DNA of 64,000 nt, from positions 1,922,001 through 1,986,000 of the forward strand of contig OZ250161.1 of assembly GCA_965237985.1 (NCBI GenBank), given 5' to 3'. The position numbers were made by a program, and so were the translations under genes. The first letter of the stretch is position 1. Each line of letters opens with the position of its first letter. This document shows, in pieces, positions 37,368 to 46,719 of the stretch. The notes beneath the pieces were generated by a model. It searched no databases and was not told where the DNA came from. It saw only the letters and a list, made by a program, of their open reading frames with translations. Source of the DNA: G965212025 sp965237985. GTDB taxonomy: Bacteria > Pseudomonadota > Gammaproteobacteria > Poriferisulfidales > Oxydemutatoraceae.

Positions 37368-38102
37368 TTAGAACCCTGCGACTTGATAGAGGCGTGACAG
37401 GCTTTTTTCACTCAGGGTCCGACACAACCCGACCGGCCAGTCAAGTTTCAGGTGGGCAAAGCGCATGCGAATCAAGCGGTTTACCTTCAGTCCTTGGGAG
37501 TCCCATAACTTGCGTACCAGACGATGGCGGCCTTCCTTCAGCACTACCTGGAACCAGTGATTGGAGCCACGGCTTTCACCGTGCGGTTGCACGCTTTCAA
37601 AATGGGAGGACTTATGGTCAATCAACACCCCATTCTGCAAACGTTGCAAAATGGATGCACTGACGGTGCCATGTACCCGTACCAGGTATTCCCGCTCAAA
37701 ACCAAAGGAAGGATGTGCCAGTCGGTTTGCCAAGACACCGTCGGTACAGAAAATCAGCAGGCCTGATGTATTGACGTCCAGTCTGCCTACCGAAATCCAG
37801 CGTCCGGACTCGGGTGGCGGGAGCAATGAAAAAACCGTGGGTGTTGAGTTGTCGCTGCGCTGACTGACGATCGTGCCCACTGGTTTGTGCAACAGCAACG
37901 CTTTGGATTTCAGCGTTGTACATAAAGACACCGGTTTGCCATTCATGACAAAGAGATCAGTGACTTTGGCACGGTCTCCCAAAGTGGCGACCTTGCCATT
38001 GACACGCACTTTGCCAGCACGCAACAGTTCTTCAATAGTGCGGCGAGAACCGAATCCTTGGGCGGCCAGCAGTTTTTGAATCCGCATTCTGCTCATTTCC
38101 AT
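37368..38102 (-). CDS. rluB: 23S rRNA pseudouridine synthase B
   Basis: About 244 residues. An N-terminal S4 RNA-binding domain (MRIQKLLAAQGFGSRRTIEE) is followed by the catalytic domain with VGRLDVNTSGLLIFCTDGVL, whose Asp is the conserved nucleophile, and EGRHRLVRKLWDSQGLKVNR. RluB modifies helix 89 of 23S rRNA. Several in-frame ATGs (38102, 38096, 38087) are possible starts; homology begins at 38087. It follows scpB as the last gene of trpS-scpA-scpB-rluB. Confidence 0.92.
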   Translation of the reverse strand: MEMSRMRIQKLLAAQGFGSRRTIEELLRAGKVRVNGKVATLGDRAKVTDLFVMNGKPVSLCTTLKSKALLLHKPVGTIVSQRSDNSTPTVFSLLPPPESGRWISVGRLDVNTSGLLIFCTDGVLANRLAHPSFGFEREYLVRVHGTVSASILQRLQNGVLIDHKSSHFESVQPHGESRGSNHWFQVVLKEGRHRLVRKLWDSQGLKVNRLIRMRFAHLKLDWPVGLCRTLSEKSLSRLYQVAGF

Positions 38103-38174
38103 CTCTCTGCGCCATTTGCCATTTTCCGGGAAGCGGGAATGGGGGGGAGAAACCAAAGGACGAGAGTGGTCTTG

Positions 38175-38789
38175 TCAATTCAGCGTTTCAGAAACTGGTT
38201 CCTGTTCTGCTTTGCCAGGACCCGTTGCTCCCGGCTTCTCAGAGGCAAACAGTTCAGGATGCTGCCTGAACATTTCCTGTGTTTCCGGCAAAGGTGGCAG
38301 GTCACTGCACGAGGATAAATTGAAATAATCAAGAAACGCTTTCGTGGTGCCGTACAGTGCCGGATGTCCTGGTGCTTCTTTGTGGCCTGTCACTGCTATC
38401 CAGCTACGCTCCTCCAGTGTGCGCATGATGCTGCTGCTTAAAGAAACTCCTCGGATTTCCTCGATTCTGCTACGCGTGACTGGCTGCAAATAGGCAATGA
38501 TGGCAAGGGTTTCCAGCAAGGCATGGGAGTAACGTTGTGGTTTTTCCTGCCACAATCTGGCGATCCAGGGGCTGTATTGTTCACGTGTTTGATAACGAAA
38601 CCCCGATGCGACTTTTTTCAATTCGAAACTGTGTCCCGCACAGTCTTCGGAAAGATCTGTCAATGTCTGCCGGATTTCCGTTTCCGTAGCGGTTTCTTCC
38701 AGCAATGTACACAGTGTTTTCACGGTTAGCGGTTGCTGGGCAACCATCAGTAATGCTTCCAGGATGTTTTTAAGCGCAACTTCAGCCAT
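38175..38789 (-). CDS. scpB: Segregation and condensation protein B
   Basis: 204 residues forming tandem winged-helix domains: LKNILEALLMVAQQPLTVKT, RYSHALLETLAIIAYLQPVT, RSRIEEIRGVS and YGTTKAFLDYFNLSS. ScpB binds ScpA and SMC to form the chromosome-condensation complex. ATG 38789 (MAEVALKNIL) overlaps the end of scpA by 8 bases. An acidic C-terminal tail of about 40 residues is not conserved. Confidence 0.94.
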   Translation of the reverse strand: MAEVALKNILEALLMVAQQPLTVKTLCTLLEETATETEIRQTLTDLSEDCAGHSFELKKVASGFRYQTREQYSPWIARLWQEKPQRYSHALLETLAIIAYLQPVTRSRIEEIRGVSLSSSIMRTLEERSWIAVTGHKEAPGHPALYGTTKAFLDYFNLSSCSDLPPLPETQEMFRQHPELFASEKPGATGPGKAEQEPVSETLN

Positions 38790-39585
38790 CGAGGCGATAA
38801 AAGCGAATAGGTGCGTAGGGAACTTCCTGTTCGGTCTCAATCAGGTGGGATTTTGTTAATTCCAGGATCCCGAGGAATGCGGTAATCAGGCCTCTTTTTC
38901 CTTCAGATTTTTCAAAGCAATCGTTGAGACCCGCTGTGCTTTTTTTTGCCAGGAGAGCAAGTATCATCGTCATCCGCTCGCGTGTAGAAAACATTGTCTT
39001 CTCAACACGGTGTGCCCGCCGCACCACCCGGCGGTTCAGCGCCGCCTGCAAAGCCAATGGCAACACCGTCAGTGAAACATCCGGTTTTGGTCGCGCTTCA
39101 GCCTGCACTTGTTGCGCCGGGAGGTGAACCACAACGACATCCCGTTCTTCTCGACACAGCATATCCAGTTCTTCGCCGCATTTTCTGAAGAGCTTATATT
39201 CCAGAAGCCTGTGCATCAGTTCGGCACGTGGGTCACGGTCTTCTACTTCTTTTGCTGGTTGCGGCAACAGCAATCGGGATTTGATTTCTGCAAGCCACGC
39301 TGCCATGGCCAGGTATTCAGCCAGAAATTCCAATCCGCATCTGCGGATCATTTCCACGTGTTCCATGTATTGACTGGTGATTTTCGAGATCGATAATTCC
39401 AGGATGTTTACCACCCGTCGACGGATCAGATACAACAGCAGATCCAGTGGTCCTTCGAAAGTTTCAAGCAGCACACGCATGGCCTGGGAAGGGATATAAA
39501 GGTCACTTGGCGGGTCGACAAAGGCTTTGCCGTTTACCAATGCAAGTGGTGCACCGGCGGCCGAACTTTCTTCCAACTGGTTCAT
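38782..39585 (-). CDS. scpA: Segregation and condensation protein A
   Basis: 267 residues, kleisin subunit of the SMC-ScpAB condensin. The hallmark ETFEGPLDLLLYLIRRRVVN with ISKITSQYMEHVEM lies in the N-terminal half and EYLAMAAWLAEIKSRLLLP follows. The C-terminal winged helix ends with LIETEQEVPYAPIRFYR. The start overlaps trpS by 4 bases. Confidence 0.95.
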   Translation of the reverse strand: MNQLEESSAAGAPLALVNGKAFVDPPSDLYIPSQAMRVLLETFEGPLDLLLYLIRRRVVNILELSISKITSQYMEHVEMIRRCGLEFLAEYLAMAAWLAEIKSRLLLPQPAKEVEDRDPRAELMHRLLEYKLFRKCGEELDMLCREERDVVVVHLPAQQVQAEARPKPDVSLTVLPLALQAALNRRVVRRAHRVEKTMFSTRERMTMILALLAKKSTAGLNDCFEKSEGKRGLITAFLGILELTKSHLIETEQEVPYAPIRFYRLDG

Positions 39586-40790
39586 CTACCAGGCAGTCCG
39601 ATGGCGCGACGCAGTTCCTGCAATGTGTCCCGTGCCTCGTCTCGGGCATTTTCATTCCCTTCGGAAATGATTTTACGTACTGTGCTGCGGTCCTTGTCGT
39701 AATTTTCCGCCAGTCTTCTGATCGGCGTCAGTTCCTTGAGCACCGCGTCAATGACCGGGCCTTTGCACTCCAGACAACCGATCGATGCGGAGCGACACCC
39801 CTCCTGTACCCATGCCTGGCAGGCCTTGTCCGAATAAATACGATGATACTCCCACACCGGGCATTTCTCCGGGTTTCCCGGGTCTTTGCGTCGTTTGCGA
39901 GCCGGGTCGGTCGGCATTCTTCTGAGTTTTTTTTCGATGGATTCATCGGTTTCACGTAACGTGATGACATTGTTCAATGACTTCGACATTTTCTGCCCGT
40001 TTGTTCCCGGCAACTTCGGTGATGACGTCAATAGTGCTTCCGGGTCTGGCAACAGTATTTTCCCGGAGCCTTCCAGGTAACCCACCAGCCTTTCCCGGTC
40101 CCCCAGAGAAATATTTTGTACAGAATCGCACAATGCCAGTGCCACTTTGCGCGCCTCCTCTTCGCCTTGTTCGCAGTAGCGTTTGCGCAACTTGCGATAC
40201 ATGGCAGCGTTTTTGCTGCCCATCTGATCAATGGCGGCCTCCACGCGGCTTTCAAAATCCGCTTCTTTTCCGAACAGGTAGTTGAAGCGTCTGGCCACTT
40301 CGCGCGCCAGTTCAATGTGTGCGACCTGATCTTCGCCCACCGGCACGAAATTGGCGCGATAAATCAAGATGTCGGCGCTTTGGAGCAACGGATATCCCAG
40401 GAACCCGTAGGTGTTGAGATCTTTTCCAGCTAGTTTCAGTTGCTGGTCTTTGTAACTTGGGACGCGCTCAAGCCAGGAAATTGGCGTCACCATGGAAAGC
40501 AGCAAATGCAGTTCCGCATGTTCGGGTATTTGCGATTGCACAAAGATCGTTGCGGTTCCCGGGTTGATGCCGCAAGCCAGCCAATCCACCACCATGTTTT
40601 CCGTGTTGGAAAAAATAGCGGAGCCTTCCTCGTAATGCGTAGTGAGTGCGTGCCAGTCGGCGACAAAGAAAAAACATTCGTGCTTTTGTTGCAACAGCCT
40701 CCAGTTTTTCAACACTCCGTGGAAATGGCCAAGGTGCAACCTTCCTGTTGGTCGCATGCCGGAGACGACACGTCCGTTGCCGGTGATCAC
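39582..40790 (-). CDS. trpS: Tryptophanyl-tRNA synthetase
   Basis: 402 residues, class I synthetase. VVSGMRPTGRLHLGHFHGVL contains the HIGH-like site and GQKMSKSLNNVI the KMSKS loop; FVPVGEDQVAHIELAREVAR is the tRNA/tryptophan-binding region. It is longer than the 330-residue E. coli type because of an insertion after KMSKS (RRMPTDPARKRRKDPGNPEK), as in the group common in many proteobacteria. First gene of the trpS-scpA-scpB-rluB operon; the trpS-scpA pairing is widely conserved. Confidence 0.95.
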   Translation of the reverse strand: MITGNGRVVSGMRPTGRLHLGHFHGVLKNWRLLQQKHECFFFVADWHALTTHYEEGSAIFSNTENMVVDWLACGINPGTATIFVQSQIPEHAELHLLLSMVTPISWLERVPSYKDQQLKLAGKDLNTYGFLGYPLLQSADILIYRANFVPVGEDQVAHIELAREVARRFNYLFGKEADFESRVEAAIDQMGSKNAAMYRKLRKRYCEQGEEEARKVALALCDSVQNISLGDRERLVGYLEGSGKILLPDPEALLTSSPKLPGTNGQKMSKSLNNVITLRETDESIEKKLRRMPTDPARKRRKDPGNPEKCPVWEYHRIYSDKACQAWVQEGCRSASIGCLECKGPVIDAVLKELTPIRRLAENYDKDRSTVRKIISEGNENARDEARDTLQELRRAIGLPGR

Positions 40791-41805
40791 TTCAAGTTCT
40801 GCCGTTGGTCGATGTGGGCCGGCGGGGATTCATGGAAAGAACAGTTCAGGGTGGGTGGCAAATCCAGACAGTGGGGTTTCAAGGTCCCAGAGAGATCGGC
40901 ATCGGTGCTGACATGAAGAGGGACTTTGTGCATGTCTTGGTGGAGCCTTTCAGTCAGGAGCTGGTGTGCAGGTGATGCGGTATCGGGAGCCGTTTGCCTG
41001 GTGCTGCACACTGTGTCGTTGAAATGAGTGAAAGCATTTTTTCTGGGAACGATAAAAGATTGTCAAAACCGGGTGGTTCACGCCCCGGTGCCGGGTGGCA
41101 ATAAGTGGACGAGCCGCCCACGGACCCAGGCGCTGATCTGCGCCGGCATGCTTTTGCTGGATGCGTCCCCGGTCGTGTCAATCGCAATGGTGCGTGGGTT
41201 GGCTACCATCCAAGAGTTTTCAAGCGTTGCCTGCACTTTCAGCCTGTTGCCAACACGCGCCCTGGTGGAGAAAAACCAGTCGCTGAATCCAGTGTCATTG
41301 TTCCCGAGAAAATGGAATTCAATGAACCGCTCTTCGGCAGGGGCAACGGGTTGTGGAATTGAAAAGGTTCCCTGTTCCAGCCTTGTCCTGATGGGGATAC
41401 TGTCCCCTTACAAACTGCAAACCCAGGCCACGAGGCAACTTCAAGTTTACAGCCGGCAGATTTTTTTTGTGACAAGGGAGTGCAACGATCCTGGCCGTGA
41501 AGTTCTGGGGAATTTTCCTGGTCCTCAAGCGGTGTCCCACCCAAGACAATGCGAATGCCAGAATCTGGGTGTATGAACACAAGCCAAAGCGTTCCCTGCC
41601 GGGGGGGGGGGCAGCGGCTGATCGCGGCACGCCATACTTTTAACAGCGACCGGAGTTGTTTCGCACAGACCCCGCCCGCCGTTCCAGTAACTGCAGTACA
41701 GGTCCCGCCCGTACCGTACCGAGGCATTCAACACATCTTCATCTGGTTCAAGGGTGATACGGGTTGCCGTTGTGTAAACGTGGCTTGAAAAATCAATTCA
41801 GCTCT
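40791..41805 (-). pseudogene. One-kilobase region with a likely decayed exported-protein gene
   Basis: No intact gene. On the minus strand several frames give pieces that look like one protein: TRITLEPDEDVLNASVRYGR and DLYCSYWNGGRGLCETTP near 41750-41650, and then, in another frame near 41330-41090, RFIEFHFLGNNDTGFSDWFF and STRARVGNRLKVQATLEN followed by SWMVANPRTIAIDTTGD and a stop. The frames change at least twice, including near a run of ten G at about 41601-41610. I do not recognise the family. The part 40791-41080 shows nothing clear. Confidence 0.4.
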
Positions 41806-42471
41806 TCACGTTGGGATATCAGACCTCGCTAAACAGCGATTGATTTCGTCACGGATAGCGTCAACACTCTGTTTGCCGTTGACACTTATGTAAGCCGCAA
41901 CTGTGCCGATTTCCTCGCAGTGCTGGTAGTGTGCAACCAGAGGCTTGGTTTGGTCGTGGTATACAGCCAGCCGTTGCTGTACGACTTCTGGTTTGTCGTC
42001 TTCGCGCAGGATCAGGGCTTCACCGGTCACGTTGTCGATGCCGGGTGTTTCGGGGGGGCTGAATTCGACGTGGTAAATCCGTCCGGAGGGGAGGTGTACG
42101 CGCCGACCGGACAGGCGGTTGATAATGACCTCATCCGAAACCACGATATCGACGACGCAGTCCACCACGATTCCGGCTTCATCCATGCCTTGCGCCTGGG
42201 CGAGTGTACGGGGAACCCCGTCGAGCAGACAACCATTGTGGCAGTCGTCTTGGGACAGCCGTTTTTTGATCATGTCGATGATGATGGTGTCAGGCACCAA
42301 GCCACCGGATACCATGATTTTTTGGGCCTGCTTTCCCAGTTCACTGTCGGCGTTTACTTCCGAACGCAACATGTCTCCAGTGGAGATCTGCGGCACAGCA
42401 AAACGCTCGCAGAGGAATTTTGCCTGGGTGCCTTTACCGGCACCTGGTGCCCCTAGCAAAACAAAACGCAT
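41806..42471 (-). CDS. adk: Adenylate kinase
   Basis: 221 residues, long form with LID domain. MRFVLLGAPGAGKGTQAKFL carries the P-loop, then QISTGDMLRSEV, DGVPRTLAQAQGMDEAGIVV and LSGRRVHLPSGRIYHVEFSP in the LID. It balances AMP, ADP and ATP. It is divergent from the pyrophosphate-type phosphofructokinase, with a 175-base spacer holding both promoters. Confidence 0.96.
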   Translation of the reverse strand: MRFVLLGAPGAGKGTQAKFLCERFAVPQISTGDMLRSEVNADSELGKQAQKIMVSGGLVPDTIIIDMIKKRLSQDDCHNGCLLDGVPRTLAQAQGMDEAGIVVDCVVDIVVSDEVIINRLSGRRVHLPSGRIYHVEFSPPETPGIDNVTGEALILREDDKPEVVQQRLAVYHDQTKPLVAHYQHCEEIGTVAAYISVNGKQSVDAIRDEINRCLARSDIPT

Positions 42472-42646
42472 CGGGAAACCTGGTCGGCAACGGACATTCG
42501 CCAGCCAGCCAATCCTGTTCTTGCCAACCGGCTCGTGGAACTCTGGCGGAACAATCTCCCGCGGCGGACATTCTGTTTTGAAATGGGTGTCTGCACGTCT
42601 ATCGAAACAAGCTTTCGGTCAACGATTTTATAATACTATAACTGGC

Positions 42647-43897
42647 ATGCCGAAACGCAATCTATTGTATGCCCAGTCCGGTGGGGTTACCGCAGTCATC
42701 AATACCACTGCTGCTGGAGTGATTGAAACTGCGCGGCGGTCAGAAGGGCGGATTGCAAAAGTACTGGCGGGGATGAACGGCATCAGCGGTGTCCTTCGCG
42801 AGGACCTGGCGGATACGGGTCTCGAATCCTGTGCGGCAATCGCTGCTTTGAAAAACACGCCATCAGGGGCTTTTGGTTCCTGTCGTTATCGTTTGCCGGA
42901 TCCCGGCGAAGATCTGTCCATCTATGAGAGACTGGTTGCAGTGTTTCGGGCACACGATATTGGCTACTTTCTGTACAACGGGGGCGGAGACTCGCAGGAT
43001 ACCACTTTGAAAATCTCCAAAACCAGTCGCGATCTGGGGTGTCCCGTCGTTTGTGTGGGCATCCCGAAGACTATCGATAATGATCTGGCGTGTACGGACA
43101 ACTGTCCGGGTTTCGGGTCGGTTGCCAAATATGTGGCGATTTCCACGTTGGAAGCAGGTTTTGATCTGGCATCCATGTGTGAAACTTCGACCAAAGTGTT
43201 TGTCCTGGAAGTGATGGGGCGCCATGCCGGCTGGATTGCCGCTGCCGCCTGCCTTGGCGGCACGTCTCCTGAAGAACCCCCGCATGTCATTTTACTTCCC
43301 GAAGTGCCGTTCCCAGAAAAGCAGTTTTTGCGCAGAGTGGAGTCCTTCGTGAAGAATCTTGGTTATTGTGTAGTCGTGGTTTCCGAAGGTGTGAAAAATC
43401 ATTCGGGGGAGTTGCTTTCCCAGGCAGCAGCGCGCGATGCTTTCGGGCACGTTCAGCTTGGTGGTGTGGCTCCGCTGCTTGCCCATCAAATCCAGAAAGA
43501 ATTTGGCTACAAGTGTCATTGGGCTGTGTCGGATTATTTGCAACGTTCGGCACGACACATTGCGTCGCGAGTGGATTTTGAACAAGCCTACGCGGTGGGC
43601 GAACAGGCGGTAAAAGTTGCACTGAGTGGCGAGGATGGGGTGATGGTGTCCATAGAAAGGAAAAGCGATGCTCCCTACCAATGGCAACTGGGTACCGTTC
43701 CTTTGGCGGAAGTCGCGAATCGGGAGCGAAAAATGCCGGCATCTTTTATTGCTGAAAATGGCATGCATGTCACTGCCGCCTGCCGTGCTTATTTGCAGCC
43801 TTTGATTGCCGGGGAAGCGTATCCCGTGTATTGCAACGGTTTACCTGAATACACCAGGCTGAAAAACGTGCATGTGCAAAAGCTTCTGCCGCCATGA
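42647..43897 (+). CDS. pfp: Pyrophosphate-dependent 6-phosphofructokinase
   Basis: 416 residues. Phosphorylates fructose 6-phosphate reversibly with PPi; in methanotrophs it serves the ribulose monophosphate cycle. The PPi signature PKTIDNDLACTDNCPGFGSV has Lys where ATP enzymes have Gly, together with YNGGGDSQDTTLKI; MGRHAGWIAAAACLG binds the sugar phosphate. The ATG at 42647 is chosen because homology starts there. TATAAT at 42629-42634 would place the transcript start only a few bases before it, so the mRNA may be nearly leaderless. The longer in-frame reading from 42119 overlaps adk and is not used. Confidence 0.93.
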   Translation: MPKRNLLYAQSGGVTAVINTTAAGVIETARRSEGRIAKVLAGMNGISGVLREDLADTGLESCAAIAALKNTPSGAFGSCRYRLPDPGEDLSIYERLVAVFRAHDIGYFLYNGGGDSQDTTLKISKTSRDLGCPVVCVGIPKTIDNDLACTDNCPGFGSVAKYVAISTLEAGFDLASMCETSTKVFVLEVMGRHAGWIAAAACLGGTSPEEPPHVILLPEVPFPEKQFLRRVESFVKNLGYCVVVVSEGVKNHSGELLSQAAARDAFGHVQLGGVAPLLAHQIQKEFGYKCHWAVSDYLQRSARHIASRVDFEQAYAVGEQAVKVALSGEDGVMVSIERKSDAPYQWQLGTVPLAEVANRERKMPASFIAENGMHVTAACRAYLQPLIAGEAYPVYCNGLPEYTRLKNVHVQKLLPP

Positions 43898-43987
43898 ACT
43901 GTCGGCAGTGGTGTGTGTTCTTGAGGTTTTAGACGCCTATCCTTTGTTTGGCAAGCGTGATTATGTTGAGGTGTTGGCTACTGTTCT

Positions 43988-44404
43988 TTAATTATCTTCA
44001 ATGCAGATCAGCAGCGAAACACGGGGGTGGTACATTTTTTTCGGCGCGTAAAAACTATCGACTTTAGCTTTTATTATTACGCCATTATCCATGAGTTTTG
44101 CAAGAGATTTAGCGCGGCGCTTTTTAATAAACCAGACTTGCTCAAGGCCGCCTAATATTCCAGTTGGAATAAGGACTTCGATTGCATTAGAGTCATGTTC
44201 GTTGTCTGGCTCACGGCGCAAGGTAACAGTCATTTCTTTTTTTATGAAGTCACGAATCGTTTCGGCGCGATCATTGAAGCTAGTTCCTGCTACCACAGCG
44301 TGAATCGTGTGCCCGTTGCAGATGCCGTATTCGCTTTTTGATTCTGTCGGCGGAGGGTGGGCTTTTTTGTACTCACCTGAGTTTACGACACGCCTTACCA
44401 ACAT
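43988..44404 (-). CDS. HIRAN-domain protein, phage-island type
   Basis: About 138 residues. The HIRAN pattern is clear from residue 40: HAVVAGTSFNDRAETIRDFI, MTVTLRREPDNEHDSNAIEV and GLEQVWFIKKRRAKSLAKLM. HIRAN domains bind 3' DNA ends or act in DNA metabolism; stand-alone ones occur in phages and islands. Base composition is more AT-rich than the neighbours. ATG 44404 is one option; a TTG at 44443 adds 13 residues. Its neighbour on the other strand is a phage tail gene, which points to transfer. Confidence 0.75.
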   Translation of the reverse strand: MLVRRVVNSGEYKKAHPPPTESKSEYGICNGHTIHAVVAGTSFNDRAETIRDFIKKEMTVTLRREPDNEHDSNAIEVLIPTGILGGLEQVWFIKKRRAKSLAKLMDNGVIIKAKVDSFYAPKKMYHPRVSLLICIEDN

Positions 44405-44466
44405 AACGAATTTTACTAGGATGATAATGCGATGAGCGACCAAGTCAACATAACAGGGGTAGTTAA

Positions 44467-44868
44467 GTGGCCGAAATAGTAACGATACGGGGATTAGAAG
44501 ATTTAAAGCGAAGCCTTAATAAGCTACCCGCAGTCTTACAGACCGAAGGTTTGGTTGTTGGTGTCAAAGACGTAGCAAATGTTATACGAGATGAGGCGAT
44601 TGTACAAGCCCCGATGGCTTCTGGCGCGCTCAAGCGGTCTATAAAGACGCGCAAAAGTCGTGAAAGTTTGAGATGGACGGTAATCTACAACGTCCGCGTG
44701 ATCGGCAGGCAAGCCTTTGGCAATGCTTATTACTGGTGGTTTGTCGAAAATGGTACGCAAAAAATGGCAGTGCAGCCTTATATCCGCCCAGCGTTTGAGG
44801 CCAAGCATGTCGAGGCGCGCAAAACCATTATTAACCGATTAAAGATGGCGTTATTAAAGTGGAAGTAG
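44467..44868 (+). CDS. HK97 gp10-type phage protein
   Basis: 133 residues resembling the HK97 gp10 (tail-completion/head-tail) family: IRGLEDLKRSLNKLPAVLQT, VKDVANVIRDEAIVQAPMAS, GALKRSIKTRK and NAYYWWFVENGTQKMAVQPY, IRPAFEA. The last motif is the family hallmark. Start GTG at 44467. It is isolated from other structural genes except a fragment of a downstream tail gene, so this is a prophage remnant. Confidence 0.87.
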   Translation: MAEIVTIRGLEDLKRSLNKLPAVLQTEGLVVGVKDVANVIRDEAIVQAPMASGALKRSIKTRKSRESLRWTVIYNVRVIGRQAFGNAYYWWFVENGTQKMAVQPYIRPAFEAKHVEARKTIINRLKMALLKWK

Positions 44869-44993
44869 CTATTGTAAGCGCGTTAAACGTATCGCAAGTC
44901 CAAGACTTGCTTGGTGTCAAGGACGAGCGGTGTGGGCGGTGTGCCTGGGAGGCCGTTTACGACAGGACGCTGACGGTGACTGTTCTTCGATGA
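44859..44993 (+). pseudogene. Fragment of a DUF3168-like phage tail gene
   Basis: A frame overlapping the gp10 stop begins GTG 44859 and reads VEVAIVSALNVSQVQDLLGV before running into host sequence at about 44940 and stopping at 44991-44993. DUF3168 tail-completion genes normally follow gp10 in HK97-like phages and start this way. Only the first 25 or so codons remain. Confidence 0.45.
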
Positions 44994-45370
44994 GACGTAT
45001 TTCGGTGTTCCCAAAGGAAAACACCCTGCCAGGTGCCAAGCTGTAATTTTCCACTGTGGAAAGGAATTGACAGTGAGGTTTGCGTCAAAGCGGAGCGGAT
45101 ATGCGCCGGCATATCGTCTGGCCCCTCGGCGACGTGTTGAAAAAGTGGGTCGCCGTCAGGAACCAGGCGCGCAAAAAAGCGTTCAAGGTCGTTGAGGACA
45201 TCCTGGTCGGCATTCTCCGTGATGAGCAGAGAGGCACTGGTATGATGAATGTACAGGTGGCACAACCCGTTGTTTCCGTTTGGGAGACAGTTTCCAACCG
45301 CAGCGCTGATTTCATACAGTCCACGGCCGCTGGTGTGCAGCTGGATGGTTTTGTTTATCATCTTGGGCAT
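44957..45370 (-). CDS. yjbQ: YjbQ family (UPF0047) protein
   Basis: About 137 residues: INKTIQLHTSGRGLYEISAA, CHLYIHHTSASLLITENADQ, DVLNDLERFF, GPDDMPAHIRSALTQTSLSI and GTWQGVFLWEHRN. The HHTSASL and DDMPAHIR blocks carry the conserved metal-binding His. Members can show thiamine-phosphate synthase side activity, but the physiological role is unclear. The ATG at 45370 fits the family start. Its 3' end marks the right border of the phage fragment. Confidence 0.92.
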   Translation of the reverse strand: MPKMINKTIQLHTSGRGLYEISAAVGNCLPNGNNGLCHLYIHHTSASLLITENADQDVLNDLERFFARLVPDGDPLFQHVAEGPDDMPAHIRSALTQTSLSIPFHSGKLQLGTWQGVFLWEHRNTSHRRTVTVSVLS

Positions 45371-45474
45371 GGTTCGTGTTCGGTGCAAACGTTTTGCACG
45401 CATCACGTAGCCATTATAGTTTTTGTTCCATGATTTTCGATCAGTTTGGAACCCGGTAAGACAGCAGGTGCCGC

Positions 45475-46719
45475 ATGGAGGAAACCGTTCAAAAAATTAA
45501 ATTGCGCCGCCCCTCCCTGGGGGTAAAAGCAGGAAATGTCACGATTGGCGGTGTCGCTCCGCTGGTCGTGCAGTCCATGACCGATACAGACACCGCGGAT
45601 GTTGAACAGACTGTTCGGCAGGTAGTGGAACTTGCCCGTGCGGGTTCAGAACTGGTACGCATAACCGTCAACACTGATGCTGCGGCGCGTGCTGTGCCGA
45701 AAATTCGCGAGCGATTGCTGAAAGCTGGTGTAGATGTGCCGCTGGTCGGCGATTTCCATTTCAACGGGCACCGTTTGCTGGACCGCAACCGTGATTGTGC
45801 CGAAGCACTTGCCAAATGGCGTGTCAATCCTGGCAACCTGGGGCGCAAAGATCGCTACGATGCGCATTTTTCTCGAATTATCGAGCTTGCCAGTGACTTG
45901 GACAAACCCATTCGTATTGGCGTGAATTGGGGTAGCCTCAATCCGGAACTGCTGGCGAAAAAACTGGATGAAAACGCCCGCCGAAAAATCCCGGAAAGCC
46001 TGCGGGCGGTGACCCGCACGACGGTGATTGAATCGGCGCTGTCCAGTGCTGCCTATGCCAGGAAGCTGGGTTTGCCAGCCGATCACATCGTGCTGTCCTG
46101 CAAGACCAGCAATGTCCAGGATTTGCTGGACGTGTATCGCCGCCTGGCGGCAGCCTGCAACTATCCTTTGCATTTGGGCCTGACTGAAGCTGGTGTGGGA
46201 CTGCGAGCGATAGTGGCTACCACAGCGGCACTTGCACCCCTTCTGAGTGCGGGTATCGGCGACACCATACGAGTGTCGTTGACGCCAGAACCCGGGGCAA
46301 AGCGGTCTCGAGAAGTAGAGGTTGCGCAAGAAATATTGCAAAGCCTGGGGCTGAGAGCTTTCGTTCCAACGGTCATAGCGTGCCCAGGATGCGGGCGGAC
46401 CAACAGCGAACATTTTCGCCGGCTGGCTGTGGAAGTGCGCGACTTTATTGATCGAAAGATGCCTGCCTGGCGCAAAAGCTGTTCGGGAGTAGAAGAACTG
46501 ACGGTCGCTGTTATGGGGTGTGTGGTAAACGGACCGGGAGAAAGCAAGCATGCTGATATTGGCATCAGTTTGCCGGGAACGGGGGAGTGTCCCAGTGCCC
46601 AAATCTATGAAGATGGTGTAAGAACCGCCGTTCTGGAGGGAGAAAACATCAGCGATGATTTCAAAGCCCTGATTGAGAATTACGTTTCCAGGCGCTACCG
46701 GGAAACCGCTTCCGGCTGA
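45475..46719 (+). CDS. ispG: 4-Hydroxy-3-methylbut-2-en-1-yl diphosphate synthase
   Basis: Iron-sulfur enzyme of the MEP isoprenoid pathway, 414 residues. The TIM barrel shows GVAPLVVQSMTDTDTADVEQ and PLVGDFHFNGHRLL; the cluster-binding Cys are in IACPGCGRTNSEHF and MGCVVNGPGESKHADIGISL. The gene is intact. Its last 54 codons (from GISLPGTGE) and the following 12 bases form the unit of the tandem array downstream. Confidence 0.96.
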   Translation: MEETVQKIKLRRPSLGVKAGNVTIGGVAPLVVQSMTDTDTADVEQTVRQVVELARAGSELVRITVNTDAAARAVPKIRERLLKAGVDVPLVGDFHFNGHRLLDRNRDCAEALAKWRVNPGNLGRKDRYDAHFSRIIELASDLDKPIRIGVNWGSLNPELLAKKLDENARRKIPESLRAVTRTTVIESALSSAAYARKLGLPADHIVLSCKTSNVQDLLDVYRRLAAACNYPLHLGLTEAGVGLRAIVATTAALAPLLSAGIGDTIRVSLTPEPGAKRSREVEVAQEILQSLGLRAFVPTVIACPGCGRTNSEHFRRLAVEVRDFIDRKMPAWRKSCSGVEELTVAVMGCVVNGPGESKHADIGISLPGTGECPSAQIYEDGVRTAVLEGENISDDFKALIENYVSRRYRETASG

